64,000 bases of DNA from Salinicola peritrichatus (GCF_003206715.1 NZ_PZJU01000010.1:1-64000); one strand, 5' to 3'. Counted from the first letter of the stretch, positions 52,218 through 60,857 are shown. A program made the numbers and translations. The notes: generated from the letters alone by a model not told the origin.

Positions 52218-52304
52218 GTTGCCTCTCTGTTCTTGGTATCCTTTTTAACACGCCGTTCGCCGCCAAAGACGCGGAATAGGCGAACTTTCGATGATCTAAT
52301 CTGG

Positions 52305-52332
52305 TCATCGGCCGACACCCCGGGAAACTTTA
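52305..52332 (-). promoter_or_regulatory. Sigma-28 promoter of fliD
   Basis: On the minus strand a perfect TAAAGTTT (52332-52325), a 12-nt spacer, GCCGATGA (52312-52305). One mismatch in total, with spacing one longer than the E. coli optimum. Confidence 0.8.
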
Positions 52333-52431
52333 GCGTTCGCGAAATCCTATTTTCTTGGCATCGCCGACGATTGCCAATCGCAACCGCGGGTGGTCAGACA
52401 GCGACCGAATGGGCGATCATAGGCAGCCGAT

Positions 52432-52571
52432 GAGAATGCTGACAAACTACTGCGCTCGCCCATGCGGCGTTGAAATCCGCCTCAAAATGCTCATTTACTC
52501 TCTGTAAACTGCGCTTCTTCGGCCGATTTCGCCTTGCCTGGCCATCGCTCGTGACGTTTGTCAGCATCCTC
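52432..52571 (-). repeat. Hairpin repeat element, copy C
   Basis: 140-bp element with 16-bp outer arms (52432-52447 and 52556-52571, 15 of 16 paired). Inner arms of the GGCG-AAATCGGCC / GATTT-CAA-CGCC type are shared with copy A. The tip on the minus strand is GTTTAC-agaga-GTAAATGAGCATT (52509-52486). It lies between divergent fliD and the unrecognised gene at 52599, ending 28 nt before that gene's start. Confidence 0.85.
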
Positions 52572-52598
52572 GACAATCCGTCACCCTATGGAGAAGAC

Positions 52599-53099
52599 AT
52601 GGACGCAAACTCCCTTCATGCCAACTATCGTCTGTGGCTGCGTTTTCAACGCCAGGAGCAATTGGCGCGCGAACACCAGGCAGCCCTGCGCAAGCTGGCG
52701 GAGACCGGTGCCATGGCGTCCCGTGTCACGGAAGCCTACCGCAGCATGGCGGACCGCGGCGCCAAAGAAGGCGCCAGCTATCGAACCCTGTTTCAGCGCC
52801 GGCGCGACAGCGGTGAAAACCTGGCCTGCGAAGGTTGGCTGTTCGTTCGCCGGGTACTTGCGGAAGGCGGCACGACGCGAGTTCGAGCAACGCTGTTCGA
52901 GGCCTTCACCCTCGAGGAAGGCGACATCACGCCGTCCGCCGAGAGCCCCAAAAAGATCACATTGGATATCTATGACGAATTGGTGGTCCAAAAAAGCATG
53001 ACGCTCGGCTGCCGCACCGATCGCCACGACGACGAGCGCGATACGCGCTTCATCACGTTCCTGGATAGCGTTCGCGGCGACCTGCGCCAATACCTGTAA
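52599..53099 (+). CDS. Protein of unknown function, divergent from fliD
   Basis: Not recognised. 166 residues, soluble, no signal peptide or membrane segment. The N-terminal third is helical and rich in Arg, Gln and Ala (LWLRFQRQEQLAREHQAALRKLAE). The rest is mixed (CEGWLFVRRVLAEGGTTRVRATLFEAFTLEEGD) with an acidic stretch and a C-terminal FITFLDSVRGDLRQYL. The start at 52599 has GGAG 5 nt upstream. A longer reading from 52470 would be encoded by the hairpin repeat and is rejected. Position next to the flagellar block is the only functional hint. Confidence 0.65.
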   Translation: MDANSLHANYRLWLRFQRQEQLAREHQAALRKLAETGAMASRVTEAYRSMADRGAKEGASYRTLFQRRRDSGENLACEGWLFVRRVLAEGGTTRVRATLFEAFTLEEGDITPSAESPKKITLDIYDELVVQKSMTLGCRTDRHDDERDTRFITFLDSVRGDLRQYL

Positions 53100-53172
53100 T
53101 CCATGTCCGTAATCCGCGACAGAGCGCATTCACCGCTTGCGCTCCCAACCATTCGTCCCTGGAGATTGTGCG

Positions 53173-53796
53173 ATGGCCCATACGCCTCATCCTTCCAAAG
53201 TGCATTTCACGGCCTTGCCCCTCGATAATCTGGACGGGGTCAGCGGTATCGTGCAGCCGGCGACCCAGGCGCAAACCGTTACGCTCGAAAGCTCGGCGGC
53301 ACTGCTGGTGACCGACTTCAGCGTCAGCCGGCCGCACACACTACCCACCAGCAGCTCCGTTGCACAGGCGCTGGAGACGATGAAGCAGGCCGGGGTTCGC
53401 CTGTTGATGCTGATCAACCCGAACGGTGACTTCACCGGTGTCGTCAACGCCCGCGAGTTGATCGGTGGCCGGCGCATCACCCTGGCCATGCAGCAGCATC
53501 AGATCGGCCGTGACGAAGTCACGGTGGAAATGATCCAGACGCCACGCAGCGAGCTGCGCTCACTCTCCTATGCCAAGGTCTCTCATGCCAGTGTCGGTGA
53601 CCTGGTCGAGACCCTCAAGTCTTCCGGCGACCAGCACGTGCTCGTTACCGAGCCGGACGGCAGCGGCGCTTCCCGTATTCGGGGCCTGATCTCGGCCTCC
53701 GATATCAGCCGCGCCCTGGGGGTCGATCTCAACCGCCCGCCGGAAGCCCGCACCTTCGCCTCGATCTGTCAGGTCATCCGTGGACATGACCTCTGA
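53173..53796 (+). CDS. CBS-domain protein
   Basis: Cytoplasmic 207-residue protein with a tandem CBS pair (about 48-105 and 125-195: VTDFSVSRPHTLPTSSSVAQALETMKQAGVRLLMLIN and VGDLVETLKSSGDQHVLVTEPDG..IRGLISASDISRAL). CBS pairs usually bind adenine nucleotides and act as energy or ion-strength sensors. No effector domain is fused. GGAG lies 8 nt before the ATG at 53173. The stop overlaps the asparaginase start, so the two are probably one operon. Confidence 0.85.
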   Translation: MAHTPHPSKVHFTALPLDNLDGVSGIVQPATQAQTVTLESSAALLVTDFSVSRPHTLPTSSSVAQALETMKQAGVRLLMLINPNGDFTGVVNARELIGGRRITLAMQQHQIGRDEVTVEMIQTPRSELRSLSYAKVSHASVGDLVETLKSSGDQHVLVTEPDGSGASRIRGLISASDISRALGVDLNRPPEARTFASICQVIRGHDL

Positions 53797-54856
53797 GACC
53801 ACCACGAGTCGCTCCTCTCTCCCCGGTTCGATACTGATCATCTATGCCGGCGGCACGATCGGGATGCAGGAAAGCCCCCGCGGGTTGGCACCAGCCACCA
53901 GCTTCGGCCCTCGACTGGAAGCAGCGCTATCGGCGCTCCCTCCCGATCGCCTGGCACGGCTTCCCGCCTATTCGCTATGGGAGTCACCGCGACCGATCGA
54001 CTCCAGTAGCGCGACGCCGGGGGATTGGTCGGCACTGGCAGGCCTGATTGCCGAGCGCTACGACGACCATGCCGGCTTCGTCGTGCTGCACGGTACCGAT
54101 ACCCTGGCCTGGTGTGCTTCGAGTCTCGCTTTTCAGTTGCAGGGGCTGACCAAGCCGGTCGTCGTGACCGGGGCCCAGAAGCCTCTCGGCATCATGGGCG
54201 GCGATGCGCTGGACAATCTGGAGGCAGCATTGGCATTTGCCGCCCAGCCGATGCTGCGCGAGGTTGGCCTGAGCTTCGGCGGCCGCCTGATGCGAGGTTG
54301 CCGGGCGCGGAAATGGTATACTCACGACGCAGCCGGATTCGAGAGTCCCAACTGGCCGCTACTGGGCGAAATGGTCGATCACGTTCCCGTGCTCTATTCC
54401 GCTCGGGGCTGGGTGTCTCAGGGCGCGCCGAGATTCGAACTCCTTCAGCCGCATCGACCCGCCGCGGTGCTGCGACTGGCACTCTGGCCAGGCATGCGAG
54501 CCGACCTGATCGAGCGCTGGCTCGATGACGACGACGTACGAGGGCTCGTGTTGGAGTGCTGGGGTAGCGGCAACCTGCCGGAGGATGAAGCGCTGATCGG
54601 CGTGCTGGCGGGCGCCGCGGCCGCGGGCAAGATCCTTGTCGCCGTCAGCCAATGCCCGGTCGGCGGGATCGAACCCGGCACTTATGCCAACGGCCAGGCA
54701 CTCAACGAAATCGGCGTCCTGTCCGCTGACGACATGACCGTCGAAGCGGCTTGCTGCAAGCTTACACATTTGATTTCTCAAGGGTTGTCGCACGACGAGC
54801 TTAGACGTCGATTCCTGATGTCGCTGGTCGGCGAAAGAGGCGCTTTCACGCCATAG
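53786..54856 (+). CDS. ansA: Type I (cytoplasmic) L-asparaginase
   Basis: Hydrolyses asparagine to aspartate and ammonia (about 356 aa). It has the first nucleophile Thr in ILIIYAGGTIGM (about residues 17-28) and the second catalytic motif in GFVVLHGTDTLAWCASSLAF (about 98-117) with Thr and Asp of HGTDT. The substrate-site ECWGSGNLP and QCPVGGIEPGTYANG lie near 250-300. No signal peptide is present, so it is the cytoplasmic type. The ATG at 53786 is chosen over a GTG 6 nt upstream. It overlaps the CBS gene. Confidence 0.92.
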   Translation: MTSETTTSRSSLPGSILIIYAGGTIGMQESPRGLAPATSFGPRLEAALSALPPDRLARLPAYSLWESPRPIDSSSATPGDWSALAGLIAERYDDHAGFVVLHGTDTLAWCASSLAFQLQGLTKPVVVTGAQKPLGIMGGDALDNLEAALAFAAQPMLREVGLSFGGRLMRGCRARKWYTHDAAGFESPNWPLLGEMVDHVPVLYSARGWVSQGAPRFELLQPHRPAAVLRLALWPGMRADLIERWLDDDDVRGLVLECWGSGNLPEDEALIGVLAGAAAAGKILVAVSQCPVGGIEPGTYANGQALNEIGVLSADDMTVEAACCKLTHLISQGLSHDELRRRFLMSLVGERGAFTP

Positions 54857-54865
54857 GTTGACAGC

Positions 54866-55552
54866 ATGACTCCCACAACTGATTCCCGATCCACTCCCGC
54901 CGTGGTGATCTACTCCGGCGGCATGGATTCCTACACGGTATTGCACCGAGCCCGCCGCGAGGGCTATGCCGTTCATGCACTGTCGTTTCATTACGGCCAG
55001 CGCCATGCGCGCGAGCTCGACGTCGCTCGAGACGTCTGTCGCCAGGCGGACATTCCGCACAAGGTGGTGGACATTCGCGCCATCCATCAACTGATCGGCA
55101 ATTCCGCGCTGACCGACAGCGAACGCGCCATGCCCAAGGCGGATTATGCCAAAGACAACCTGGCCGACACGGTGGTGCCCAACCGCAACATGATCCTGCT
55201 GTCGCTGGCGATCGGATACGCGGTGAACATCGCAGCCCCGGTCTGCTTCTACGGCGCCCACGGCGGCGATCATGTGCTCTATCCGGACTGCCGCCCGGCC
55301 TTCGTCGAGCGCATGAACGACGTCGCTGCCATCGCCAATTTCGAGCCGGTGAGGATCGAGGCACCCTACCTGCACAAGAGCAAGGCGGACATTCTGGTCG
55401 AAGGGCTCGAGATGGGGCTCGATTACGCCCGGACCTGGACGTGTTACCTGGGCGAGGAGCGCGCCTGTGGCGAATGCGGCAGTTGCCGCGAGCGACTCAA
55501 TGCCTTCGCCGCGCTCGGGATGACCGATCCCTTGCCCTACGCCACCCCTTGA
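54866..55552 (+). CDS. queC: 7-cyano-7-deazaguanine synthase QueC
   Basis: Makes preQ0 in queuosine synthesis, using ATP and ammonia (228 aa). The pyrophosphatase P-loop is in [17 protein letters not shown] (about residues 12-28). Also present are [47 protein letters not shown] and the C-terminal zinc-binding cysteines [19 protein letters not shown]. First gene of queC-queE-queD, 9 nt after ansA. Confidence 0.95.
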   Translation: MTPTTDSRSTPAVVIYSGGMDSYTVLHRARREGYAVHALSFHYGQRHARELDVARDVCRQADIPHKVVDIRAIHQLIGNSALTDSERAMPKADYAKDNLADTVVPNRNMILLSLAIGYAVNIAAPVCFYGAHGGDHVLYPDCRPAFVERMNDVAAIANFEPVRIEAPYLHKSKADILVEGLEMGLDYARTWTCYLGEERACGECGSCRERLNAFAALGMTDPLPYATP

Positions 55553-55579
55553 TCGTTTTTCGAGGCCCGAGAACAACGC

Positions 55580-56239
55580 ATGTATAGCGTGAAGGAAGCG
55601 TTTTATACCCTTCAGGGCGAAGGTGCCCGCACCGGTCGCGCGAGCGTGTTCTGTCGCTTCACCGGCTGCAATTTGTGGTCCGGGCGCGAACAGGACCGCG
55701 CCAGGAGCCGCTGCACGTTCTGCGATACCGATTTCATCGGTACCGATGGCCAGAACGGCGGCAAATTCACCGATGCCGAGGCACTGGCAGGCCATTTGAA
55801 TTCGCTCTGGCCCGCCGATATAGCGCCGGCCCAGGGCAGCCGGCGTTATGTCGTTTTCACCGGCGGCGAACCCTTGCTGCAGCTGGACGCGCCTTTGATC
55901 GCGGCGATGCATGCGCTAGAGTTCGAAATCGCGGTCGAAACCAACGGTACATTGCCGGCGCCCGAGGGGATCGACTGGATCTGTGTCAGCCCCAAGGGCG
56001 GCAATACCCTGGCGCAGACCCATGGCGACGAGTTGAAACTGGTCTATCCGCAGGCCGATCTCGACCCCGCGAGCCTCACCGATCTCGCCTTCACCCATTT
56101 TTTCTTGCAGCCGATGGATCTCTCTCCTGGCGCCATCGCTTCCGATCGCGACCCCATGGCCGCGACCGTGGACTACTGCCTCGCGCATCCGCGTTGGCGC
56201 CTGTCGCTGCAAACCCACAAGATCGCAGGAATCGACTGA
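55580..56239 (+). CDS. queE: 7-carboxy-7-deazaguanine synthase QueE (CX14CX2C type)
   Basis: Radical SAM enzyme that rearranges 6-carboxytetrahydropterin to 7-carboxy-7-deazaguanine (219 aa). The cluster motif is the expanded form, C-X14-C-X2-C (CNLW..RCTFC, about residues 32-51), as in the Burkholderia-type QueE rather than CX3CX2C. The SAM/substrate motif FTGGEPLLQLD (about 94-104) and VETNGTLPAP follow. The stop shares one base with the next start (TGATG). Confidence 0.94.
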   Translation: MYSVKEAFYTLQGEGARTGRASVFCRFTGCNLWSGREQDRARSRCTFCDTDFIGTDGQNGGKFTDAEALAGHLNSLWPADIAPAQGSRRYVVFTGGEPLLQLDAPLIAAMHALEFEIAVETNGTLPAPEGIDWICVSPKGGNTLAQTHGDELKLVYPQADLDPASLTDLAFTHFFLQPMDLSPGAIASDRDPMAATVDYCLAHPRWRLSLQTHKIAGID

Positions 56240-57093
56240 TGACGCTGTTCGTGAACAACCTGACCAATATCGATGCCTCGATCTGGTCACCACGGCACGG
56301 CCTGATGGGCGCCAGCTGGCATGTCGACGTGGAACTCGACGGCGAGCTGGGAGAGGACGGCATGCTGTTCGACTTCGGCGAAGTCAAACCGTGGATCAAA
56401 TCGCGCCTCGATGCCGGGCTGGACCATACGCTGCTGGTGCCGACCCAGGCTGCCGGCGTCAAGGTCGAGGAGTGCGCGGAGGGATTGCATGTCAGCGCCG
56501 AATTCCCCTATCCATTCGAGGTCCGCGCACCCCGCCAGGGCTTCACGCTACTGCCTTGGGGCGAGATCACGGCCGAACGCCTGGGCACCCAGTTGAGCCA
56601 TGAACTGAGCAAGCGTCCACCCGCCCGGGTCGAGGCGATCCGGTTACGCCTGCGCGAGGAACTTCCCGACGGCGCCATCTACACCTATAGCCATGGGCTC
56701 AAGCATCACAGTGGCAACTGCCAACGTATCGCTCACGGGCATCGCTCGCATCTGCGCATCTGGCGAGCCGGTCAACGGGATACGGATCTCGAGTCGCATT
56801 GGGCGCAACAGCTGGATAACTCATACCTCGTCGACCAAGCCGATATCGTCAATGCACGTGACACGGACGAACTCATGAAGGTTCGCTATCGCGCTGCGCA
56901 AGGACAGTTTCAGCTGCGTCTACCAAGAGAGCGCTGTCATACCTTGAATTCACCGACGACCGTGGAGCATATCGCCGCCTGGCTGGCGCGGCAGATTGCC
57001 CAATCCAGCGGCGACCCCGTTCGGGTTCAGGCCTTCGAGGGCATCGATAAAGGCGCCATCGCCGAAAGCAACGGCAACACCGTTACTCTCTGA
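56239..57093 (+). CDS. queD: QueD-type 6-carboxytetrahydropterin synthase, double T-fold
   Basis: First committed step of the 7-deazaguanine pathway, from dihydroneopterin triphosphate. At 284 residues it is over twice the length of E. coli QueD (121). The C-terminal half (about 140-284) has the active-site pattern YSHGLKHHSGNCQRIAHGHRSHLRIW with the catalytic Cys and the zinc-binding HGH. The N-terminal half (SPRHGLMGASWHVDVELDG, MLFDFGEVKPWIKSRLDAGLDHTLLVP) is a second T-fold unit that keeps the FDFGEVK and LDHTLL elements but lacks the Cys-HGH set. The catalytic elements thus appear split between the two halves. Confidence 0.85.
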   Translation: MTLFVNNLTNIDASIWSPRHGLMGASWHVDVELDGELGEDGMLFDFGEVKPWIKSRLDAGLDHTLLVPTQAAGVKVEECAEGLHVSAEFPYPFEVRAPRQGFTLLPWGEITAERLGTQLSHELSKRPPARVEAIRLRLREELPDGAIYTYSHGLKHHSGNCQRIAHGHRSHLRIWRAGQRDTDLESHWAQQLDNSYLVDQADIVNARDTDELMKVRYRAAQGQFQLRLPRERCHTLNSPTTVEHIAAWLARQIAQSSGDPVRVQAFEGIDKGAIAESNGNTVTL

Positions 57094-57134
57094 GTGAGCG
57101 TCTGCGAGACCGGCGGACAAAGGAAGAAGTCGAT

Positions 57135-57386
57135 ATGAACTGTCGCGCGGGATGCGGGGCGTGCTGCATCGCCCCTTCCATTAGCTCTCCCATCCCCGGC
57201 ATGCCAGATGGCAAGCCGGCCGGGGTACGCTGCGTTCAACTGGATGACGACCACCTCTGCCGTCTTTTTGGCGACCCCCGGCGCCCCGCGGTCTGTCATC
57301 GCTTTGACTACGATGCCGACCTCTGTGGCGAGAATCGTGAACAAGCCATCGCGATCCTCAGCCATTGGGAACAAGCAACATGCTGA
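57135..57386 (+). CDS. YkgJ family cysteine cluster protein
   Basis: Small metal-binding protein (83 aa) with the UPF0153/YkgJ pattern: CRAGCGACCIAPSIS at the N-terminus (CxxxCxxCC), CVQLDDDHLCRLFGDPRRPAVC in the middle (residues about 33-54) and a final Cys pair. The cysteines suggest an Fe-S or zinc site. Function is unknown. It follows queD by 41 nt and could be co-transcribed. It is convergent with the reductase gene downstream. Confidence 0.85.
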   Translation: MNCRAGCGACCIAPSISSPIPGMPDGKPAGVRCVQLDDDHLCRLFGDPRRPAVCHRFDYDADLCGENREQAIAILSHWEQATC

Positions 57387-57417
57387 CCCAAACGAATCGA
57401 GATAACGGTATAACCAG

Positions 57418-58425
57418 TCAATCGTCGAGTCGCACGAGCATCTTGCCCTGGTTTTCGCCGGTGAACAGCTTCAGGAACGCCTCCGGTGTCCGCTCCAGCC
57501 CTTCCGCCACGGTTTCCTGATAGACGATGGATTTCTGTTCGACCAGCGGCGCAACCTGGTTCAGGAATTCGAGATAGTGGTCCCAGTGTTCGTTGACGAT
57601 AAACCCTTCCATCCGCGCCTTGCGGAACAGCAACTGATTGAGATTGCGCGGCCCGTCGCCGGCCTCGGTGGCGTTATAACGGTCGATCAGGCCGCAGATG
57701 GCTATCCGCGCGTGGTCACGAAGATTGGCCAGTGCCGCCTCCAGCAACGGCCCGCCGACATTTTCGTAGTAGACATCGAAGCCCTCCGGCGAGGCCTCGG
57801 CCAGTGCCTGCGAGAGTGCATCGACATCCTTGCCGCGGTAGTTCACGGCACGTACGCCCAACGACTCCAGCCATTCGCATTTGGCATCGCTGCCGGCGAC
57901 CCCGACCACGTGGCAGTCGGCGGCCTTGGCGAGCTGCACCGCGAGCGAGCCGACGGCACCGGAAGCGGCACTCACCAGAACCCGGTCCCCGCGCTGCATG
58001 GCCGCGATGCGGTTCAGTCCGGTCCAGGCCGTCATCCCTGGCATGCCCAACACGCCCAGGTAGGCCTGCTCGGGCACGTCGTAGACCGGTAACGGCTCTA
58101 CCTCGTTGCCGGACAATTGCGCGACGTCCCGCCAACCGGCCATGTGCCTGACACGATCGCCTTGCTGGAAATGCGGGTGGCGCGAGGCGATGATCTCGCC
58201 GACCGCACCGCCGGCCATCGGCTGGTTCAAGGCATACGGTTCGACATAAGTCGTCACGCCACTCATCCGCCCGCGCATATAGGGATCGACGGACAGCCAG
58301 CGATTGCGGACCCGCACTTCGTTGGGCTGGAGGTCGGGAAGTTCGGCCTGTTCGAGCGAGAAATGTTCGGCACGCGGTACCCCGTGCGGGATCTCGGTCA
58401 AGACGAAATAACGGGTGGCATGCAT
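57418..58425 (-). CDS. CurA-type NADPH-dependent oxidoreductase (MDR superfamily)
   Basis: Zinc-independent medium-chain reductase (335 aa) related to E. coli curcumin reductase CurA and leukotriene B4 dehydrogenases. These enzymes reduce alpha,beta-unsaturated ketones or aldehydes. The N-terminal part has VRNRWLSVDPYMRGRMSG. The Rossmann NADPH site is VLVSAASGAVGSLAVQLAKAADCHVVGVAGSDAKCEWL (about 150-187), followed by GFDVYYENVGGPLLEAAL. The strong Shine-Dalgarno (AGGAGG, 8 nt from the ATG) is complementary to an upstream leader segment, so translation may be structure-controlled. Confidence 0.9.
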   Translation of the reverse strand: MHATRYFVLTEIPHGVPRAEHFSLEQAELPDLQPNEVRVRNRWLSVDPYMRGRMSGVTTYVEPYALNQPMAGGAVGEIIASRHPHFQQGDRVRHMAGWRDVAQLSGNEVEPLPVYDVPEQAYLGVLGMPGMTAWTGLNRIAAMQRGDRVLVSAASGAVGSLAVQLAKAADCHVVGVAGSDAKCEWLESLGVRAVNYRGKDVDALSQALAEASPEGFDVYYENVGGPLLEAALANLRDHARIAICGLIDRYNATEAGDGPRNLNQLLFRKARMEGFIVNEHWDHYLEFLNQVAPLVEQKSIVYQETVAEGLERTPEAFLKLFTGENQGKMLVRLDD

Positions 58426-58429
58426 GACA

Positions 58430-58478
58430 AAACCCTCCTGGCTTTACGTTCAATCTGACGTTCAGCCTAGGAGGGTTT
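58430..58478 (-). promoter_or_regulatory. Leader hairpin that can mask the Shine-Dalgarno of the CurA-type gene
   Basis: In the minus-strand transcript AAACCCTCCT (58478-58469) pairs perfectly with AGGAGGGTTT (58439-58430), which contains the Shine-Dalgarno. Four further pairs follow past one bulged A (GGCT with AGCC). The stem would hide the ribosome site and must open for translation. Confidence 0.6.
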
Positions 58479-58523
58479 GAGAGGTTGGAGCAAGGCGAGT
58501 GGCGAAACCGCTCGCCGGTGGCC

Positions 58524-60350
58524 TCAATGGCGCTCGATATCGGCCTCGTCCTGCAACGTGTTGACGAGCCCTTGAATGGCGTTTTGCGCCCTTAGCCGCT
58601 GCGCCAGGCGGGTCACGAAGTCGGCGTTCTCTTCATCGGCGCTACCGGCCTCGACGGATTCCAGCCCGATGAGGGCAATGCCATTCGTCAGCTCGGCCCG
58701 CCCCCAGGAGACCTCACCGTCGTCCGGGTGCGGTAGCCGAAAGGCCTCCTGAACGATGGGTTGCGGCAGGTCATCGCCGCCATCGCGGGATACGGCGTTC
58801 GCCTGTTGCCAGTCAAGCCCATCGACGGTTTCCCCTTGACGCAATTGGTCCAACAGCTGATCCGCGCGCTCCGCGAGCCGCTGCTGAGTCATCTGCGCCT
58901 TGACTGCCGTGATGACGCGGTCGCGCACTTCCTCTAGCGGCAGCGTGCTGGCATCTCGATGATCGACCACACGGAGAACGACGCGTTGCTGGTCGTCGGT
59001 TTCGATCACGTCGCTGTTGTAGCCATCCTCGAGCACCTCGGGAGAGAACGCGGCGGCGACCACGTCCGGGCTGGACAGCACGCCTTCGCCACCGGCTTCC
59101 TGCGCGAACCAGTCGCTGCTCTGCAGCGTGAGCCCCATATCCTTGGCGACACTCGCCAAGTCATCGGCTTCATAGGCGTCGTTGGTGAGCTGCTGAACTT
59201 TGTCGTCGAATGCCGACTGGGACCGCGCCAGCTTGACCTGCTGCGTGAGCGCGTCACGATCATCCTCGAACGAGGGAATATCGATGTGGGTCACTTTGAT
59301 CAAGTGCAGACCGTATTCGGTCTGAACGATCTGCGAGACCTGTCCTGGATCGAGCGAGAAAGCCGCGTTGTCGAAGGCATCGCCAAAGAAGCCTTTCTGG
59401 ATCACACCCAGATCGCCCCCCTTGTCGGCCGACGAATCGTCATCGGAGTACTCGCTGGCCAGCTTGGCAAAATCTTCGCCCTGTTGCAGCTTGGCCTGGA
59501 CTTCGGCAAGCCGGTCACGCGCCTGCTGCTCGGTACGCTCGTCACCGAAGGTCACCAGGATATGCGATACCTGGCGTGGCGCCTCCTGACGAGCCTGCGC
59601 GTAGGCTTGGCGCAGTTCGTCCTCGGTAACCTCCACATCCTTGGCAACGTCTTCCTGATTGAGCACCAGGTAGTTCACCTTGACCTGCTCGGGGCGACGA
59701 AAATCGTCCTGGTGGGCCTCATAGTATTGCTGGAGATCCGCCTGATCCGGCTCCACCGGCTGCGACAGATCCGCCGGCGTCAACTGCGCATAGCGAAATG
59801 AGCGTTGCTGTTGCTGCAAGGCGGCCAGGCGCTGCTTTTCGGACGGCAGCACGAACGCAGAAACTGCCAGACCTTGCTGAACCTGGCGCCGCAGCGTATC
59901 GGCCCGGAGCTCGCGACGAAAAGACGCTGGCGTATACCCCGCCTGAGCCAGGCGATTGGTAAAGAGTTCGTTGGAAAAGCGTCCGTCCTGATCCTGGAAT
60001 TCCGGCAACGAGACGATCAGTTGATCAAGCTGGCTATCGGAAAGATAGAGACCGCCATCGTTGGCGTATTGATCGAGCGTACGTTGGCGAATCAATTGGT
60101 CGAGCACCTGACCACGGAACTGGCGCTCCTGTTCCGGCGGCACCTGGCCGGAGCGAATGCCTCGCTGGACCTGCGTCTCGACGGCCTGCCGGCTGATCGG
60201 CTCGCCATTGACGGTCGCCGCATCGTTACTTCCGGAGTTGAAATAACTCACCAGAGACTCCGCGCCGAAAAGTGCGAAAGTCACGATGATAGCCCCCACG
60301 ATGACTTTCGCCACCCACCCCTGGGAGCCTTCACGAATTCTCTGCAGCAT
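58524..60350 (-). CDS. ppiD: Periplasmic folding chaperone PpiD
   Basis: Inner-membrane-anchored, periplasm-facing chaperone at the Sec translocon (608 aa). A cytoplasmic tail and one membrane segment (GWVAKVIVGAIIVTFALFGAESLV, about 11-34) are followed by a SurA-type N-terminal domain and a central parvulin PpiC domain (about 260-360; RQVSHILVTFGD, FAKLASEYSDDDSSADKGGDLGVI, YGLHLIKVTHID). A long C-terminal helical part follows. Located after hupB and lon as in many gammaproteobacteria. Confidence 0.93.
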   Translation of the reverse strand: MLQRIREGSQGWVAKVIVGAIIVTFALFGAESLVSYFNSGSNDAATVNGEPISRQAVETQVQRGIRSGQVPPEQERQFRGQVLDQLIRQRTLDQYANDGGLYLSDSQLDQLIVSLPEFQDQDGRFSNELFTNRLAQAGYTPASFRRELRADTLRRQVQQGLAVSAFVLPSEKQRLAALQQQQRSFRYAQLTPADLSQPVEPDQADLQQYYEAHQDDFRRPEQVKVNYLVLNQEDVAKDVEVTEDELRQAYAQARQEAPRQVSHILVTFGDERTEQQARDRLAEVQAKLQQGEDFAKLASEYSDDDSSADKGGDLGVIQKGFFGDAFDNAAFSLDPGQVSQIVQTEYGLHLIKVTHIDIPSFEDDRDALTQQVKLARSQSAFDDKVQQLTNDAYEADDLASVAKDMGLTLQSSDWFAQEAGGEGVLSSPDVVAAAFSPEVLEDGYNSDVIETDDQQRVVLRVVDHRDASTLPLEEVRDRVITAVKAQMTQQRLAERADQLLDQLRQGETVDGLDWQQANAVSRDGGDDLPQPIVQEAFRLPHPDDGEVSWGRAELTNGIALIGLESVEAGSADEENADFVTRLAQRLRAQNAIQGLVNTLQDEADIERH

Positions 60351-60475
60351 GCTGTCCTCGCATGTCGGTTACCCATTGTTGCGTGCGCATGGTACACCGT
60401 CCGGGCCTGACGGCGCATTCGTTCACGGGGAATCGGCCTGGAGCCCTGTTTTCGGCACGACAATTGGCACGACAA

Positions 60476-60506
60476 TAAAAAAGCGCATCGCTCTGGCGAT
60501 GCGCTT
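60476..60506 (-). terminator. Rho-independent terminator after hupB
   Basis: Perfect 11-bp stem AAGCGCATCGC (60481-60491) and GCGATGCGCTT (60496-60506). On the minus strand it is followed by TTTTTT opposite the A run starting at 60476. It lies 79 nt after the hupB stop and 126 nt before ppiD. Confidence 0.92.
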
Positions 60507-60584
60507 ACGTTTTACGGACTTCCTGACGATGCCAACCATTGTCTTTCACATCGCCGGGGTGTCGGCCCGCACGACGCGTGAAAC

Positions 60585-60857
60585 TTAATTCACGGCGTCT
60601 TTGAGCGCCTTACCCGCTTTGAAGCTCGGCACCTTGGCAGCGCTGATGTTGATCGGCTTGCCAGTCTGCGGGTTGCGGCCAGTGCGCGCCGCGCGCTCCT
60701 TGACCGAGAAAGTCCCGAACCCAACCAGTGCCACGGAATCGCCCTTTTTGAGGCTGTCTGACACGGACTCGATCATGGCGTCGAGTGCACGCGTTGCAGC
60801 TGCCTTGGGAATATCGGCAGACGTGGCAATGGCGTCGATCAGCTCGGATTTATTCAC
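60585..60857 (-). CDS. hupB: DNA-binding protein HU-beta
   Basis: Nucleoid-associated histone-like protein (90 aa). It matches HU throughout: [57 protein letters not shown] (DNA-binding arm with the conserved Pro of RNPQTG), and [18 protein letters not shown]. It lies between lon and ppiD, the usual gammaproteobacterial order, and is closed by a strong terminator. Confidence 0.97.
   Translation of the reverse strand: MNKSELIDAIATSADIPKAAATRALDAMIESVSDSLKKGDSVALVGFGTFSVKERAARTGRNPQTGKPINISAAKVPSFKAGKALKDAVN

Noticed and set aside
52394-52576. Minus-strand ORF of 60 codons across the third hairpin element
   Set aside because: It is made entirely from the repeat, and similar reading frames arise in the other copies. 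No Shine-Dalgarno or family match.
52470-52598. N-terminal extension of the unknown protein at 52599
   Set aside because: The extra 43 residues are encoded by the hairpin repeat, while a good Shine-Dalgarno sits before the ATG at 52599.
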